64,000 nt of DNA from Franzmannia pantelleriensis (GTDB taxonomy: Bacteria; Pseudomonadota; Gammaproteobacteria; Pseudomonadales; Halomonadaceae), in the NCBI RefSeq assembly GCF_900102875.1, contig NZ_FNGH01000006.1, positions 124,001-188,000 on the forward strand. Reading direction: 5' to 3'. Of the stretch, positions 10,970 to 19,268 are shown piece after piece; the stretch's first letter is position 1; every line of letters begins with the position of its first letter. The position numbers and the translations under genes were made by a program. The notes beneath the pieces were generated by a model that did no database searches, was not told the origin of the DNA, and saw only the letters and a list, made by a program, of their open reading frames with translations.

Positions 10970-11437
10970 TTAGCTGTCGCTCTCGAGGTCGCTGCGAGCG
11001 ACGAATACTGCCACCAGTCGTTCGATCCCCGCCTGATCAGTGGGCGTGAAGCGGGCCGGAAGTGGGCTGTCGAGGTCGAGTACGCCCCACAGTCGTTCGC
11101 CACTGAGTATCGGCACCACCAGCTCCGAGCGCGAGTCCGCGTCGCAGGCGATGTGGTCGGCGATCGCGTGCACATCATCGACGCGCTGGGTGTCGCGGCT
11201 GCGTGCGGCGGCGCCGCAGACCCCCTGGCTGAACGGGATGGGATGGCAGGCCGGCTTGCCCTGGAAGGGGCCCAGTGAGAGTTGCTCCGGCTGGCGTTGC
11301 AGATAAAAGCCGGCCCAGTTGAGGTCGGGCACGCTGTGCATGATAAAGGCGCTAGTCTGGGCGCTATTGGTCAGCCAGTCACGGTCGTCGAGCAGCGACG
11401 CCAGCTGGCGCGCCAGAGATGAATAGTCGGTTGGCAT
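10970..11437 (-). CDS. msrC: GAF-domain free methionine-(R)-sulfoxide reductase
   Basis: fRMsr-type enzyme reducing free L-methionine-(R)-sulfoxide. The 155 residues are essentially one GAF domain. The three conserved cysteines are present in QGKPACHPI, GVCGAAA and IACDADSRSELVVPI, matching the resolving and catalytic Cys of E. coli YebR. I place the start at ATG 11437, which has an AGGAGG box 4 bp away; the longer open frame upstream runs into a hairpin. It lies 65 bp downstream of metQ on the same strand, which suggests that imported oxidised methionine is salvaged here. Confidence 0.88.
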   Translation of the reverse strand: MPTDYSSLARQLASLLDDRDWLTNSAQTSAFIMHSVPDLNWAGFYLQRQPEQLSLGPFQGKPACHPIPFSQGVCGAAARSRDTQRVDDVHAIADHIACDADSRSELVVPILSGERLWGVLDLDSPLPARFTPTDQAGIERLVAVFVARSDLESDS

Positions 11438-11451
11438 GGGGCCTCCTGACG

Positions 11452-11482
11452 ACAACAGGCCGGCATGGCCGGCCTGTTGTCG
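11452..11482 (-). terminator. Perfect hairpin between metQ and the fRMsr gene
   Basis: ACAACAGGCCGGC pairs with GCCGGCCTGTTGT around a short centre. On the minus strand it follows the metQ stop but lacks a clean T run, so it may be a weak terminator or an mRNA-stabilising hairpin rather than a full stop. Confidence 0.5.
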
Positions 11483-11502
11483 GTGGCGTTGCAATGGCGG
11501 TG

Positions 11503-12336
11503 TTACTCCCAGCCGGGAATCGCGCCGCCGTCGAACAGTTCTTCGGCCTTGGCGGCCACTTCGTCGCGCTGATAGGCGCTGACCAGCTGGCGGATCTCTT
11601 CGCGCTCTTCATCGCCGGCACGCACCACGATCAGGTTGACGTAGGGCGACTCGGGGCCTTCGCGAACCAGCGCATCGTCGAGGCTGAGGCCGGCGGGCTG
11701 GGCGAAGGTGTTGTTGATGAAGGCCATGTCGACGTCGGGCAGTACCCGCGGCAGCTGGGCCGCCTCGATCTCGCGGAACTGGAAGTCGCGCGGGTTCTCG
11801 ATGACGTTGACCGGCGTGGCTTCGAGGTTCTCCGGGTCGTCGAGTTCGATCAGGCCCTCGTTGTGCATCAGGATCAGCGAGCGACCCTCGTTGGACGGGT
11901 CGTTGGGCAGGGCGATGATAGCGCCATCGGGCAACTCGTCGATGCTGGTGTGGCGCTCGGAGTAAGCGCCGATCGGGTAGACGAAGCTGCGTCCGGCGGC
12001 GACCAGCTCGTAGCCGCGATCGTCGACCATGCTCTGCAGGTAGGGCTCGTGCTGATAGGCGTTGGCGTCGAGGCTACCGTCGGCCAGTGCGGCGTTGGGG
12101 GAGACGTAGTCGGTGAATTCGACGATCTCGACGTCGAGATCGTACTCCTCCTTGGCGATGCGCACCGCGACTTCCATGACTTCGGTCTCGGGGCCGGCCA
12201 CGGTGCCGACGCTGATCGAGCGGCTCTCGGTGGCATCGTCGCCGTTGCCGCAGCCGGCCAGTGCCAGGCTGCCGGCGAGCATCAAGCCGCCGAGCAGGCG
12301 CGACGGGGTGAACTGACGGGAGAGGGTGTCATTCAT
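11503..12336 (-). CDS. metQ: Methionine ABC transporter substrate-binding lipoprotein
   Basis: NLPA/MetQ-family lipoprotein anchored in the inner membrane, delivering methionine to MetNI. 277 residues. Signal peptide with lipobox LALAGC (Cys29). Family motifs include SVGTVAGPETEVMEVA, EIVEFTDYVSPNAALADGS and NAYQHEPYL. Third gene of metN-metI-metQ; 81 bp separate it from metI and contain a GC-rich hairpin. AAGGAG lies 11 bp ahead of the ATG. Confidence 0.93.
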   Translation of the reverse strand: MNDTLSRQFTPSRLLGGLMLAGSLALAGCGNGDDATESRSISVGTVAGPETEVMEVAVRIAKEEYDLDVEIVEFTDYVSPNAALADGSLDANAYQHEPYLQSMVDDRGYELVAAGRSFVYPIGAYSERHTSIDELPDGAIIALPNDPSNEGRSLILMHNEGLIELDDPENLEATPVNVIENPRDFQFREIEAAQLPRVLPDVDMAFINNTFAQPAGLSLDDALVREGPESPYVNLIVVRAGDEEREEIRQLVSAYQRDEVAAKAEELFDGGAIPGWE

Positions 12337-12378
12337 GAGCGCAGTATCTCCTTGATGCCTCGAAGCGAGGCGGTGGAA

Positions 12379-12404
12379 GGCGCCGCTATTCCAGGTGCGG
12401 CGCC
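12379..12404 (-). other. Intercistronic hairpin between metI and metQ
   Basis: 8-bp perfect stem GGCGCCGC / GCGGCGCC with a 10-nt loop. No T run follows, so this is more likely an mRNA-processing or stability element that adjusts metQ level relative to metNI than a terminator. Confidence 0.5.
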
Positions 12405-12417
12405 GAGTGAAAACGGA

Positions 12418-13071
12418 TCACTTGTGGTCGGTGCGGCGCACCAGGTGGTCGCCGAGACTCTGGAAGCCCTGGACCATGACCACCAGGATCGCCACGGTGA
12501 TCAGCATCACCGTAGGGTCGAAGCGGTTGTAACCGTAGCGGATGCCGAGGTCGCCCAGCCCTCCGCCACCGACGGCACCGGCCATCGCCGAATAGCTGAC
12601 CAGGGTGACTACGGTGATGGTCAGCCCGGTGATGATGCCGCCGAGTGCCTCGGGCAGCAGCACCTTGGTGATGATCTGTAGCGGTGTGGCGCCCATCGAC
12701 TGGGCGGCTTCGATCAGGCCCGGCGAGATCTCGTTGAGCGCACCTTCGACCAGGCGTGCCACGAACGGAATCGCGGCGATGGTCAGCGGTACGATGGCGG
12801 CGTTGGTGCCGATGGAGGTGCCGACGATCATTCGTGTAAAGGGAATGATCGCCACCATCAGGATGATGAAGGGCACCGAGCGGCCGATGTTGGTCACTAC
12901 GCCCAGTACCCGGTTGAGTGCCGGCTGGGCAAGGATCTGGCGTGGCCGGGTCACGTACAGCATTACGCCCAGCGGCACGCCCAGCAGCGCCGAGATCAGA
13001 CTCGATACGCCGACCATATACAGGGTGTCGAGTGTCGCCTTGAGAATCAGGTCAAGCATCGCGCTGGACAT
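12418..13071 (-). CDS. metI: Methionine ABC transporter permease
   Basis: Inner-membrane permease of the methionine uptake transporter. 217 residues from ATG 13071, the length of E. coli MetI; the preceding GAGGTG box favours this start. About five hydrophobic segments. The ABC-coupling loop appears as EAAQSMGATPLQIITKVLLPEALGG-type sequence (EAA...G...LP) at about 125-150. It overlaps the metN end by 20 bp. Confidence 0.93.
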   Translation of the reverse strand: MSSAMLDLILKATLDTLYMVGVSSLISALLGVPLGVMLYVTRPRQILAQPALNRVLGVVTNIGRSVPFIILMVAIIPFTRMIVGTSIGTNAAIVPLTIAAIPFVARLVEGALNEISPGLIEAAQSMGATPLQIITKVLLPEALGGIITGLTITVVTLVSYSAMAGAVGGGGLGDLGIRYGYNRFDPTVMLITVAILVVMVQGFQSLGDHLVRRTDHK

Positions 13072-14095
13072 GGCCGAGCACCTCCACGTGAAGATCATGG
13101 GTTTCGAGGTAGTCGATGGCTTCGCGGGTCTTGTCCGACGGCCCGATCAGCTCGGCGATCATCAGCCCCAGGGTGCGATCCTGGATCGACTCGACCTTGG
13201 CCTGCAGGATGCTGACATCGATCTGGCAGTCGCGAGCCAGGCGCGAGATCAGCGGCGTCGATACGGCATCGCCGGAGAATGCCAGGCGGACGACCGGGTG
13301 CGAGTGGTCGCCGGGGTCGGCGTCGAGCCGTTCGACCAGTGCGCGGGGCGGTTCGAGCTTCAGGAATTCGGTGATGAACTCGCGGCCCAGTTGAGTGCGT
13401 GGTGCGGTAAAGAAATCGCCGACCTCGGCTTCCTCGACCAGGCTGCCAGCCGAAATCAGGCCGACCCGGTGGCAAATCCGCTTGACCACTTCCATCTCGT
13501 GGGTGATCAGCAGAATGGTCAGGCCCAGGCTGCGATTGATCTCCTGCAGCAGTGCCAGGATCGAGCCGGTGGTCTGCGGGTCGAGGGCCGAGGTGGCCTC
13601 GTCACACAGCAGCACCTTGGGCTTGCTGGCCAGGGCGCGGGCAATGGCCACCCGCTGCTTTTGGCCACCGGAGAGCTGCGCCGGATACTGGTTGGCCTTG
13701 TCGCTGAGGCCGACCAGCTCCAGCAGTGGGGCGACCCGCTGGCGTATCTCGGCCCGCGGTACGCCCATCAGCTCGAGCGGTAAGGAGACATTGGCGAAGA
13801 CCGTGCGTGATGCCAGCAGGTTGAAGTGCTGGAAGATCATGCCGATGCGATGACGAGCCTGGTTGAGGGCGTCACCGCTGAGGGTGGTGAGTTCCTGACC
13901 GTCGACGCTTATGCTGCCGCTGGTGGGGCGCTCGAGGAGGTTGACGCAGCGGATCAGCGTCGACTTTCCGGCACCGGAGAGCCCGATGACACCGTAGATG
14001 GTGCCTTCGGGAACGTGCAGGTCGAGCGGCTTGAGTGCCTCGACGGCGGCGTGGCCCTGGCCATAGGTCTTGGAGACGTTGGAAAGTGTAATCAT
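13052..14095 (-). CDS. metN: Methionine ABC transporter ATP-binding protein
   Basis: ATPase of the MetNIQ importer. 347 residues from ATG 14095 (E. coli MetN 343). Walker A GLSGAGKST at 38-46, signature LSGGQKQRVAIARAL, Walker B VLLCDEATSALD, H-loop ITHEM. The C-terminal NIL/ACT-like domain (about 270-347) binds methionine and gives trans-inhibition in this family. Expression is probably set by the SAM-II riboswitch in the 167-nt leader. Confidence 0.95.
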   Translation of the reverse strand: MITLSNVSKTYGQGHAAVEALKPLDLHVPEGTIYGVIGLSGAGKSTLIRCVNLLERPTSGSISVDGQELTTLSGDALNQARHRIGMIFQHFNLLASRTVFANVSLPLELMGVPRAEIRQRVAPLLELVGLSDKANQYPAQLSGGQKQRVAIARALASKPKVLLCDEATSALDPQTTGSILALLQEINRSLGLTILLITHEMEVVKRICHRVGLISAGSLVEEAEVGDFFTAPRTQLGREFITEFLKLEPPRALVERLDADPGDHSHPVVRLAFSGDAVSTPLISRLARDCQIDVSILQAKVESIQDRTLGLMIAELIGPSDKTREAIDYLETHDLHVEVLGHVQRDA

Positions 14096-14138
14096 GGTCC
14101 TGTCGCGTTGCGGCGCTGGCGGGCGGGGCAGTGGGGGC

Positions 14139-14166
14139 AAAAAAAAGGCCACCCTTGCGGGTGGCC
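14139..14166 (-). terminator. Intrinsic terminator in the metN leader (attenuator)
   Basis: On the minus strand, GGCCACCC-GCAA-GGGTGGCC followed by eight T residues, located between the riboswitch aptamer and the metN start. A strong terminator upstream of its own gene implies conditional read-through. Its left arm CACCC can alternatively pair with the GGGTG at the aptamer 3' end. Confidence 0.88.
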
Positions 14167-14180
14167 ATCAACGCTGGACA

Positions 14181-14252
14181 CACCCTTTTAGCTGCACTTC
14201 TCCTTCCCTGGGGGAAGGAGGGCGCCCGCAATCCGGGGTCAAATCGGCGCCT
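14181..14252 (-). ncRNA. SAM-II-type S-adenosylmethionine riboswitch upstream of metNIQ
   Basis: On the minus strand: P1 GGCGC / GCGCC (14246-14251 with 14221-14225). The L1 loop contains GATTTGACC and GATTGCGG, nearly the same as the SAM-II core (GAUUUAACC, UAUUGCAA). The 3' part GTGCAGCTAAAAGGG matches the SAM-II AUGUAGCUAAAAAGGG. The terminal GGG (14183-14185) can form the pseudoknot with CCCC in L1 (14235-14238). One departure: a 9-bp hairpin (14200-14220) is inserted in the P1-to-P2 connector. The downstream attenuator fits a SAM-off switch. Class assignment is by recognition of the core sequence. Confidence 0.85.
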
Positions 14253-14268
14253 GAAATATGTGGCGAGA

Positions 14269-14298
14269 ATTCTAGGCGCCTCGCTCGGATAATGTCAA
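14269..14298 (-). promoter_or_regulatory. Sigma-70 promoter of the metNIQ leader
   Basis: TTGACA (14293-14298), 18-bp spacer, TAGAAT (14269-14274) on the minus strand. Initiation about 7 bp downstream would place the aptamer at the very 5' end of the transcript, as expected for a riboswitch. Confidence 0.85.
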
Positions 14299-14505
14299 CG
14301 ACTTTAGTTCAAGATAAAGGCCGCTTGCCAGTGGCGTGGTAAATATTCCTGCATTATTGCATTTTTCAGACATTTCGTCTGATATGGGCGAAGCCCTGAC
14401 AGGACGCTCCACATGGACGCCTGGCACGCCGATTCATTACACTAGATGGCTTTCCAGCGCCTGGCACGACTGTCGGGTGTGGGTCGGCCAGCGTCAGGAG
14501 AGAGC

Positions 14506-15135
14506 ATGTTCACAGGCATCGTACAGGGAACGGCCGCGGTCACCCGCGTCATCGAAAAAACCGAGTTTCGCACCCACGTACTCGAGCTTGACGCAGCGCT
14601 GCGCGAGGGACTGACGCTGGGGGCGTCGGTGGCTCACAACGGCGTGTGCCTGACGGTCACTGCGCTCGATGGCGATCAGGTCAGCTTCGACTTGATGCGC
14701 GAGACCCTGCGGCTGACCAATCTTGGTGCGCTGAAGGAGGGCGATCGCGTCAATATCGAGCGTGCGGCGCGATTCGGCGACGAGATCGGTGGTCACGCCA
14801 TGTCGGGCCATGTCATCAGCATGGCCGAGCTGGTCGAGCTGGATGAAGCCCCCAATAATCGCCGGCTATGGTTCGAGCTGGACGCCGAGTTCGGTCGCTT
14901 CATCTTCGACAAGGGCTATATCGGGGTGGACGGTATCAGTCTGACCATCGGCGGCTTGGCCGACGCTACGCCAGGGCGGGTGCGCTTCTGCGTCAATCTG
15001 ATTCCCGAGACCCTGGCGCGCACCACCCTCGCCGAGCGCCGGCCCGGTGATCGCGTCAATATCGAGATCGACCCCCAGACCCAGGCCATTGTCGAGACCG
15101 TCGAGCGGGTGCTGGCGAGTCGGTATGCGCACTAA
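14506..15135 (+). CDS. ribE: Riboflavin synthase, alpha subunit
   Basis: Final step of riboflavin synthesis: dismutates two 6,7-dimethyl-8-ribityllumazines. 209 residues from ATG 14506 with CAGGAG just upstream. Two lumazine-binding repeats: repeat 1 begins MFTGIVQG and includes GVCLTVT; repeat 2 includes GHAMSGHVISM and GVDGISLTI. It lies alone, divergent from the metN leader. In the 200 bp upstream I see no FMN-riboswitch core, so it is probably constitutive. Confidence 0.95.
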   Translation: MFTGIVQGTAAVTRVIEKTEFRTHVLELDAALREGLTLGASVAHNGVCLTVTALDGDQVSFDLMRETLRLTNLGALKEGDRVNIERAARFGDEIGGHAMSGHVISMAELVELDEAPNNRRLWFELDAEFGRFIFDKGYIGVDGISLTIGGLADATPGRVRFCVNLIPETLARTTLAERRPGDRVNIEIDPQTQAIVETVERVLASRYAH

Positions 15136-15363
15136 AACGCTTGCTTTGACCGCTCCGTCAAGTTTTCGTTGGTGGTGAGAGTGGTCAATGGCGCAAGGCT
15201 TGCTTATAGATAGACGGGACCGGCGCCTTGCCGGCCATCACAACAATCAACGCAGGTCGCCATGCCGCTCGATACGCGTCTCGCATCCGCCGACGCCTTT
15301 GGGTACCATGTGCGGCTTTTCTCGCACCTCGGGCGCTGAGCGCCCACGCGCAGGACTAAGCCG

Positions 15364-16665
15364 ATGAAACGACTGCTGGACAACCACTTCAAGCTGTCTG
15401 AACACAATACCTCCATCAAGACAGAGGTCATTGCCGGGATCACCACTTTCCTGACCATGGCCTACATCATCTTCGTCAATCCCAGCATCCTCTCAGAGAC
15501 AGGCATGGACTACGGCGCGGTGTTCGTCGCCACCTGTCTGGCCGCCGCGGTGGGCTGTCTGATCATGGGGCTGTGGGCCAACTATCCGATTGCCCAGGCG
15601 CCGGGCATGGGCCTCAACGCCTTCTTCACCTACGGCGTGGTGCTGGGTATGGGTTACACCTGGGAAGCAGCGCTCGGCGCGGTGTTCTTCTCGGGCTTCA
15701 TCTTCTTTCTGCTCAGCGTGTTCAAGATCCGCGAATGGATCATCAACGCCATTCCGCTTTCGCTGCGACTGGGCATCGCCGCCGGTATCGGCCTGTTCCT
15801 GGCAATGATCGCGCTCAAGAACGCCGGTATCGTGGTCTCCAATCCGGCCACTTATGTGGCGCTCGGTGATCTCTCCGAGCCGGCAGCGATCTATGCGCTG
15901 GTAGGTTTTTTTGCGATCACCGCGTTGGCCTATCTCAGGGTCACCGGTGCGGTAATGATCGGGATTCTGGGCGTCACCGTGATGGCCATTCTGCTCGGCC
16001 ACAACGAGTACGGCGGCCTGGTCTCTGCGCCGCCGTCGATCGCCCCGACCTTCATGGCGCTCGATTTCGCCGGGGCGCTGGACGTTGCCATGCTCAGCGT
16101 GATCTTCGCGTTCCTGTTCGTTGACCTGTTCGATACCTCCGGCACCCTGATCGGGGTAGCCCACCGCGGCAAGCTGCTCGACAAGGACGGCAAGCTGCCG
16201 CGCATCGGGCGTGCGATGATGGCCGACAGTGGCGCCTCCATGGCTGGCGCGGTGATGGGCACCTCCACCACCACCAGCTACATTGAATCTACCGCGGGTA
16301 TCGCCTCGGGTGGCCGCACTGGCCTCACCGCAATAGTGGTGGCCGGGCTGTTCCTGGTCAGCCTGTTCTTCGCCCCGCTGGCCGGTTCGATCCCCGCCTA
16401 TGCCACCGCCGGGGCGCTGCTCTACGTGGCGGTGCTGATGGCCGGTAGCCTGGCTCACGCCGACTGGGAAGATGTCACCGAGGCGGCCCCGGTGCTGATT
16501 GCCGCACTGGCCATGCCGCTGACCTTCTCGATCGCCGAGGGCATTGCGCTGGGCTTCGTCAGCTATGTGGCGATCAAGGCATTGTCGGGCCGTTTTAGCG
16601 ATCTCAACCCGGCGGTGATCGTGCTGGCGCTGCTGTTTGTCCTCAAGTTCCTTTTCCTCGACTGA
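15364..16665 (+). CDS. NCS2-family purine (hypoxanthine/guanine or adenine) permease
   Basis: 433-residue nucleobase:cation symporter of the AzgA-like NCS2 branch (relatives of E. coli GhxP/GhxQ/AdeP). About 13-14 hydrophobic segments. Motifs QAPGMGLNAFFTYGVV near the N terminus, VDLFDTSGTLIGVA in the middle and GTSTTTSYIESTAGIASGG near the substrate site. Adjacent apt and gpt support purine uptake; adenine versus hypoxanthine/guanine preference cannot be read from sequence. The 228-bp spacer upstream shows only a short GC-rich stem near 15220. Confidence 0.9.
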   Translation: MKRLLDNHFKLSEHNTSIKTEVIAGITTFLTMAYIIFVNPSILSETGMDYGAVFVATCLAAAVGCLIMGLWANYPIAQAPGMGLNAFFTYGVVLGMGYTWEAALGAVFFSGFIFFLLSVFKIREWIINAIPLSLRLGIAAGIGLFLAMIALKNAGIVVSNPATYVALGDLSEPAAIYALVGFFAITALAYLRVTGAVMIGILGVTVMAILLGHNEYGGLVSAPPSIAPTFMALDFAGALDVAMLSVIFAFLFVDLFDTSGTLIGVAHRGKLLDKDGKLPRIGRAMMADSGASMAGAVMGTSTTTSYIESTAGIASGGRTGLTAIVVAGLFLVSLFFAPLAGSIPAYATAGALLYVAVLMAGSLAHADWEDVTEAAPVLIAALAMPLTFSIAEGIALGFVSYVAIKALSGRFSDLNPAVIVLALLFVLKFLFLD

Positions 16666-16685
16666 CCCGATGAGACCGATCCGCG

Positions 16686-17231
16686 ATGAGCATATACGGC
16701 GACTACATCAAATCCGTGATTCGTACCGTCCCCGACTGGCCGCAGTCGGGAGTCAACTTCCGCGATATCACGCCGCTGCTGCAGAACAGTGCGGCCTTCC
16801 GCAAACTGATCGACAGCTTCGTGCACCGCTATCAGGAAATGGATCTGGACGCGATCGCTGCCATCGATGCGCGCGGGTTCATCATCGGCGCGCCGCTGGC
16901 CTACGAGCTGGGCTGCAGTTTCGTGCCGGTACGCAAGAAGGGCAAGCTGCCGTTCCGTACTGTCAGCGAGACCTATACCCTGGAGTACGGTAAGTCGGAG
17001 GTCGAGCTGCACTCCGACGCCTTTCAGCAGGGCGACCGGATTCTGGTCATGGACGACCTGATCGCCACCGGCGGTACCATGCTGGCCGCGTCCAAGCTGA
17101 TCACGCGCAGCGGCGGCCAGGTGGTGGAAACCGCCACTATCATCGATCTGCCGGAACTCGGTGGGTCGCAGAAGATTCGCGATGCCGGTTACGGCGTTTT
17201 CGCGGTCTGTTCTTTCACCGAGGACGAGTAA
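16686..17231 (+). CDS. apt: Adenine phosphoribosyltransferase
   Basis: Salvages adenine + PRPP to AMP. 181 residues. PRPP-binding motif [17 protein letters not shown] at about 118-134, preceded by [16 protein letters not shown]. Starts 20 bp after the permease stop, so probably cotranscribed with it. gpt follows after 36 bp. Confidence 0.96.
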   Translation: MSIYGDYIKSVIRTVPDWPQSGVNFRDITPLLQNSAAFRKLIDSFVHRYQEMDLDAIAAIDARGFIIGAPLAYELGCSFVPVRKKGKLPFRTVSETYTLEYGKSEVELHSDAFQQGDRILVMDDLIATGGTMLAASKLITRSGGQVVETATIIDLPELGGSQKIRDAGYGVFAVCSFTEDE

Positions 17232-17267
17232 TAGCGTCTTCACCCTGTCGTTTACCGGTATCCGATC

Positions 17268-17756
17268 ATGAGCGCCAACCGCTATCAGCAGCACTTTACC
17301 GTTTCCTGGGACCAGCTCCATCGCGATGTGCGCGCGCTGTGCCATCAACTGGTCGAGCGGGACTTCAAGGGCATCATCGCCATCACCCGGGGTGGGCTGA
17401 TTCCCGCGGCCCTGATTGCCCGCGAACTCAACGTGCGGCTGATCGACACCGTGTGCATCAAGAGCTATGACCATATGGACCAGGGCGGCCTCGATGTCAT
17501 GAAGGGCGTCGAGCACGATGGTGACGGCTGGCTGCTGGTCGACGACCTGGTCGATACCGGCAAGACCGCACGGGCGGTTCGCGAGATGCTGCCCAAGGCG
17601 CACTTCGTGACCGTCTATGCCAAGCCCGAAGGGCGTCCGCTGGTCGACCAGTGCCTGACCGAAGTCGCCCAGGACTGCTGGATCCAGTTCCCCTGGGACA
17701 TGGGCATCGCCTATGTCGAACCGCTTGTCGATCAGGTGCGTGGCCAGACGCCCTGA
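17268..17756 (+). CDS. gpt: Xanthine-guanine phosphoribosyltransferase
   Basis: Converts xanthine and guanine (weakly hypoxanthine) to nucleotides. 162 residues. [22 protein letters not shown] at about 37-58 and the PRPP motif [13 protein letters not shown] at about 86-98 match the E. coli enzyme. The stop codon directly abuts the first ATG of the next frame, but ung probably starts 24 bp later. Confidence 0.95.
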   Translation: MSANRYQQHFTVSWDQLHRDVRALCHQLVERDFKGIIAITRGGLIPAALIARELNVRLIDTVCIKSYDHMDQGGLDVMKGVEHDGDGWLLVDDLVDTGKTARAVREMLPKAHFVTVYAKPEGRPLVDQCLTEVAQDCWIQFPWDMGIAYVEPLVDQVRGQTP

Positions 17757-17780
17757 ATGTCTCGCGTCAAGGAGGCCATG

Positions 17781-18482
17781 ATGCCGGAATCACCGCTTCC
17801 CGAGAGTTGGCAGGCGCCGCTTGGCGATGAGCTGCAGGCGCCTTACATGCAGGCACTACGCGATTTCCTGGCGGCCGAGAAGGCCGCGCGCAAGGTGATC
17901 TATCCGCACTCGGCCCACTGGTTCCGCGCTTTTCAGCTGACTCCGCTGGATCAGGTCAGGGTGGTGGTGCTTGGGCAGGACCCTTACCACGGACCCGGTC
18001 AGGCCCATGGATTATGCTTCTCGGTACGCCCGGGGGTGCCTACGCCGCCGTCGCTGCAGAACATCTACAAGGAGCTGGCTCAAGACCTTGGCACCACCCC
18101 GGTCAGTCACGGCTTTCTCGAGCACTGGGCGCGCCAGGGCGTGCTGATGCTCAACAGCGTGCTGACCGTGGAGCAGGGCAATGCCGGCTCGCATCGCGGT
18201 CGCGGCTGGGAGACCTTCACCGACCGCGCCATTGCCGCGGTCAACGAGCAGTGCGACCACGTCGCCTTCCTGCTGTGGGGCAGCTACGCCCAGAAGAAGG
18301 CCGCCTTCGTCGATCGCAGCCGTCACCTGGTACTGCACTCGCCGCACCCCTCGCCGCTGTCGGCGCACCGCGGGTTCTTCGGCCAGCGGCATTTCTCCCA
18401 GGCCAATGCGTTCCTGGCGGCCCGCGGGCGCGAGCCCATCGATTGGCAGCTGCCCGCTGCCCCTGACGCCGTCGGGCCTTAA
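17781..18482 (+). CDS. ung: Uracil-DNA glycosylase
   Basis: Removes uracil from DNA (base excision repair). 233 residues from ATG 17781, chosen because AAGGAGG (17769-17775) sits 5 bp ahead; ATGs at 17757 and 17778 are alternatives. Family 1 motifs: water-activating loop [30 protein letters not shown], and Leu-intercalation [13 protein letters not shown]. It lies in a nucleobase-salvage block, perhaps only by proximity. Confidence 0.96.
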   Translation: MPESPLPESWQAPLGDELQAPYMQALRDFLAAEKAARKVIYPHSAHWFRAFQLTPLDQVRVVVLGQDPYHGPGQAHGLCFSVRPGVPTPPSLQNIYKELAQDLGTTPVSHGFLEHWARQGVLMLNSVLTVEQGNAGSHRGRGWETFTDRAIAAVNEQCDHVAFLLWGSYAQKKAAFVDRSRHLVLHSPHPSPLSAHRGFFGQRHFSQANAFLAARGREPIDWQLPAAPDAVGP

Positions 18483-18489
18483 CCTGAAC

Positions 18490-18518
18490 GCCTGATCAGG
18501 CTAGAATTGCGCGCAATT
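18490..18518. promoter_or_regulatory. Two adjacent perfect palindromes upstream of upp
   Basis: GCCTGATCAGGC (18490-18501) and AATTGCGCGCAATT (18505-18518) are separated by 3 bp and overlap a -10-like TAGAAT (18502-18507). The arrangement suggests operators or an RNA hairpin controlling upp; no known regulator was recognised. Confidence 0.4.
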
Positions 18519-18561
18519 TGTTCATCCAATAGACGTCAGCCTGACGAGGGAGCCTTCCGCC

Positions 18562-19191
18562 ATGAGCGTTCACGCCATCGACCATCCTCTGGTACAGCAC
18601 AAGCTCGGGCTGATGCGCGAAGCGGGGATCAGTACCAAGAGCTTCCGGGAGTTGGCTGGTGAGCTGGCCAAACTGTTGACCTACGAGGCGACCAAGGATC
18701 TCGAGCTGCAGACCCAGGAGATCGACGGTTGGAGCGGTGACAAGATCCCGGTGCAGCTGCTCAAGGGCAAGAAGGTCACCATCGTGCCGATCCTGCGCGC
18801 CGGGCTGGGCATGCTGGACGGCGTCACCGACCTGATACCCAGCGCGCGGATCAGCGTGGTGGGGCTCTATCGTAACGAGGAGACCCTCGAGCCGGTGCCC
18901 TATTTCGAGAAGTTCACCAACGATCTCGACGAGCGCCTGGCGATCGTCATCGATCCGATGTTGGCCACCGGTGGTTCGATGCTGGCCACCCTCGACATGC
19001 TCAAGGCCCGCGGCTGTCCGCTGATGAAGGTGATCGTACTGGTGGCTGCACCGGAGGGCATTCGCCGCGTGCAGGAGGCCTACCCCGAGGTGGAGATCTA
19101 CACCGCGGCGATTGACGAGCGCCTCGACGAGAACGGCTATATCGTGCCCGGATTAGGAGATGCTGGGGACAAGATCTTCGGCACCCGCTGA
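18562..19191 (+). CDS. upp: Uracil phosphoribosyltransferase
   Basis: Uracil + PRPP gives UMP. 209 residues, typical length. [13 protein letters not shown] start, [17 protein letters not shown]-site [15 protein letters not shown] (about 133-147), and the C-terminal uracil-binding [15 protein letters not shown]. Partner of the uracil permease downstream, with a terminator between them that should lower permease expression relative to upp. Confidence 0.97.
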   Translation: MSVHAIDHPLVQHKLGLMREAGISTKSFRELAGELAKLLTYEATKDLELQTQEIDGWSGDKIPVQLLKGKKVTIVPILRAGLGMLDGVTDLIPSARISVVGLYRNEETLEPVPYFEKFTNDLDERLAIVIDPMLATGGSMLATLDMLKARGCPLMKVIVLVAAPEGIRRVQEAYPEVEIYTAAIDERLDENGYIVPGLGDAGDKIFGTR

Positions 19192-19208
19192 CGTCAACAT
19201 GCATTCTG

Positions 19209-19233
19209 CGCCCCTTTCGAGGGGCATTTTTTT
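19209..19233 (+). terminator. Terminator/attenuator between upp and uraA
   Basis: GCCCC-TTTCGA-GGGGC stem followed by seven T residues (19227-19233), 36 bp before the uraA start. It probably allows partial read-through into the permease gene. Confidence 0.75.
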
Positions 19234-19268
19234 GTTCACAACAATTTGATGACTAGAGGAAGCAACCC

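Noticed and set aside
11419-12681. 420-codon + strand frame across metQ and metI
   Set aside because: Antisense shadow of metQ-metI, which carry clear lipobox and permease motifs.
14299-14505. FMN riboswitch ahead of ribE
   Set aside because: No RFN-element core sequences or multi-stem layout seen in the 207 bp upstream.
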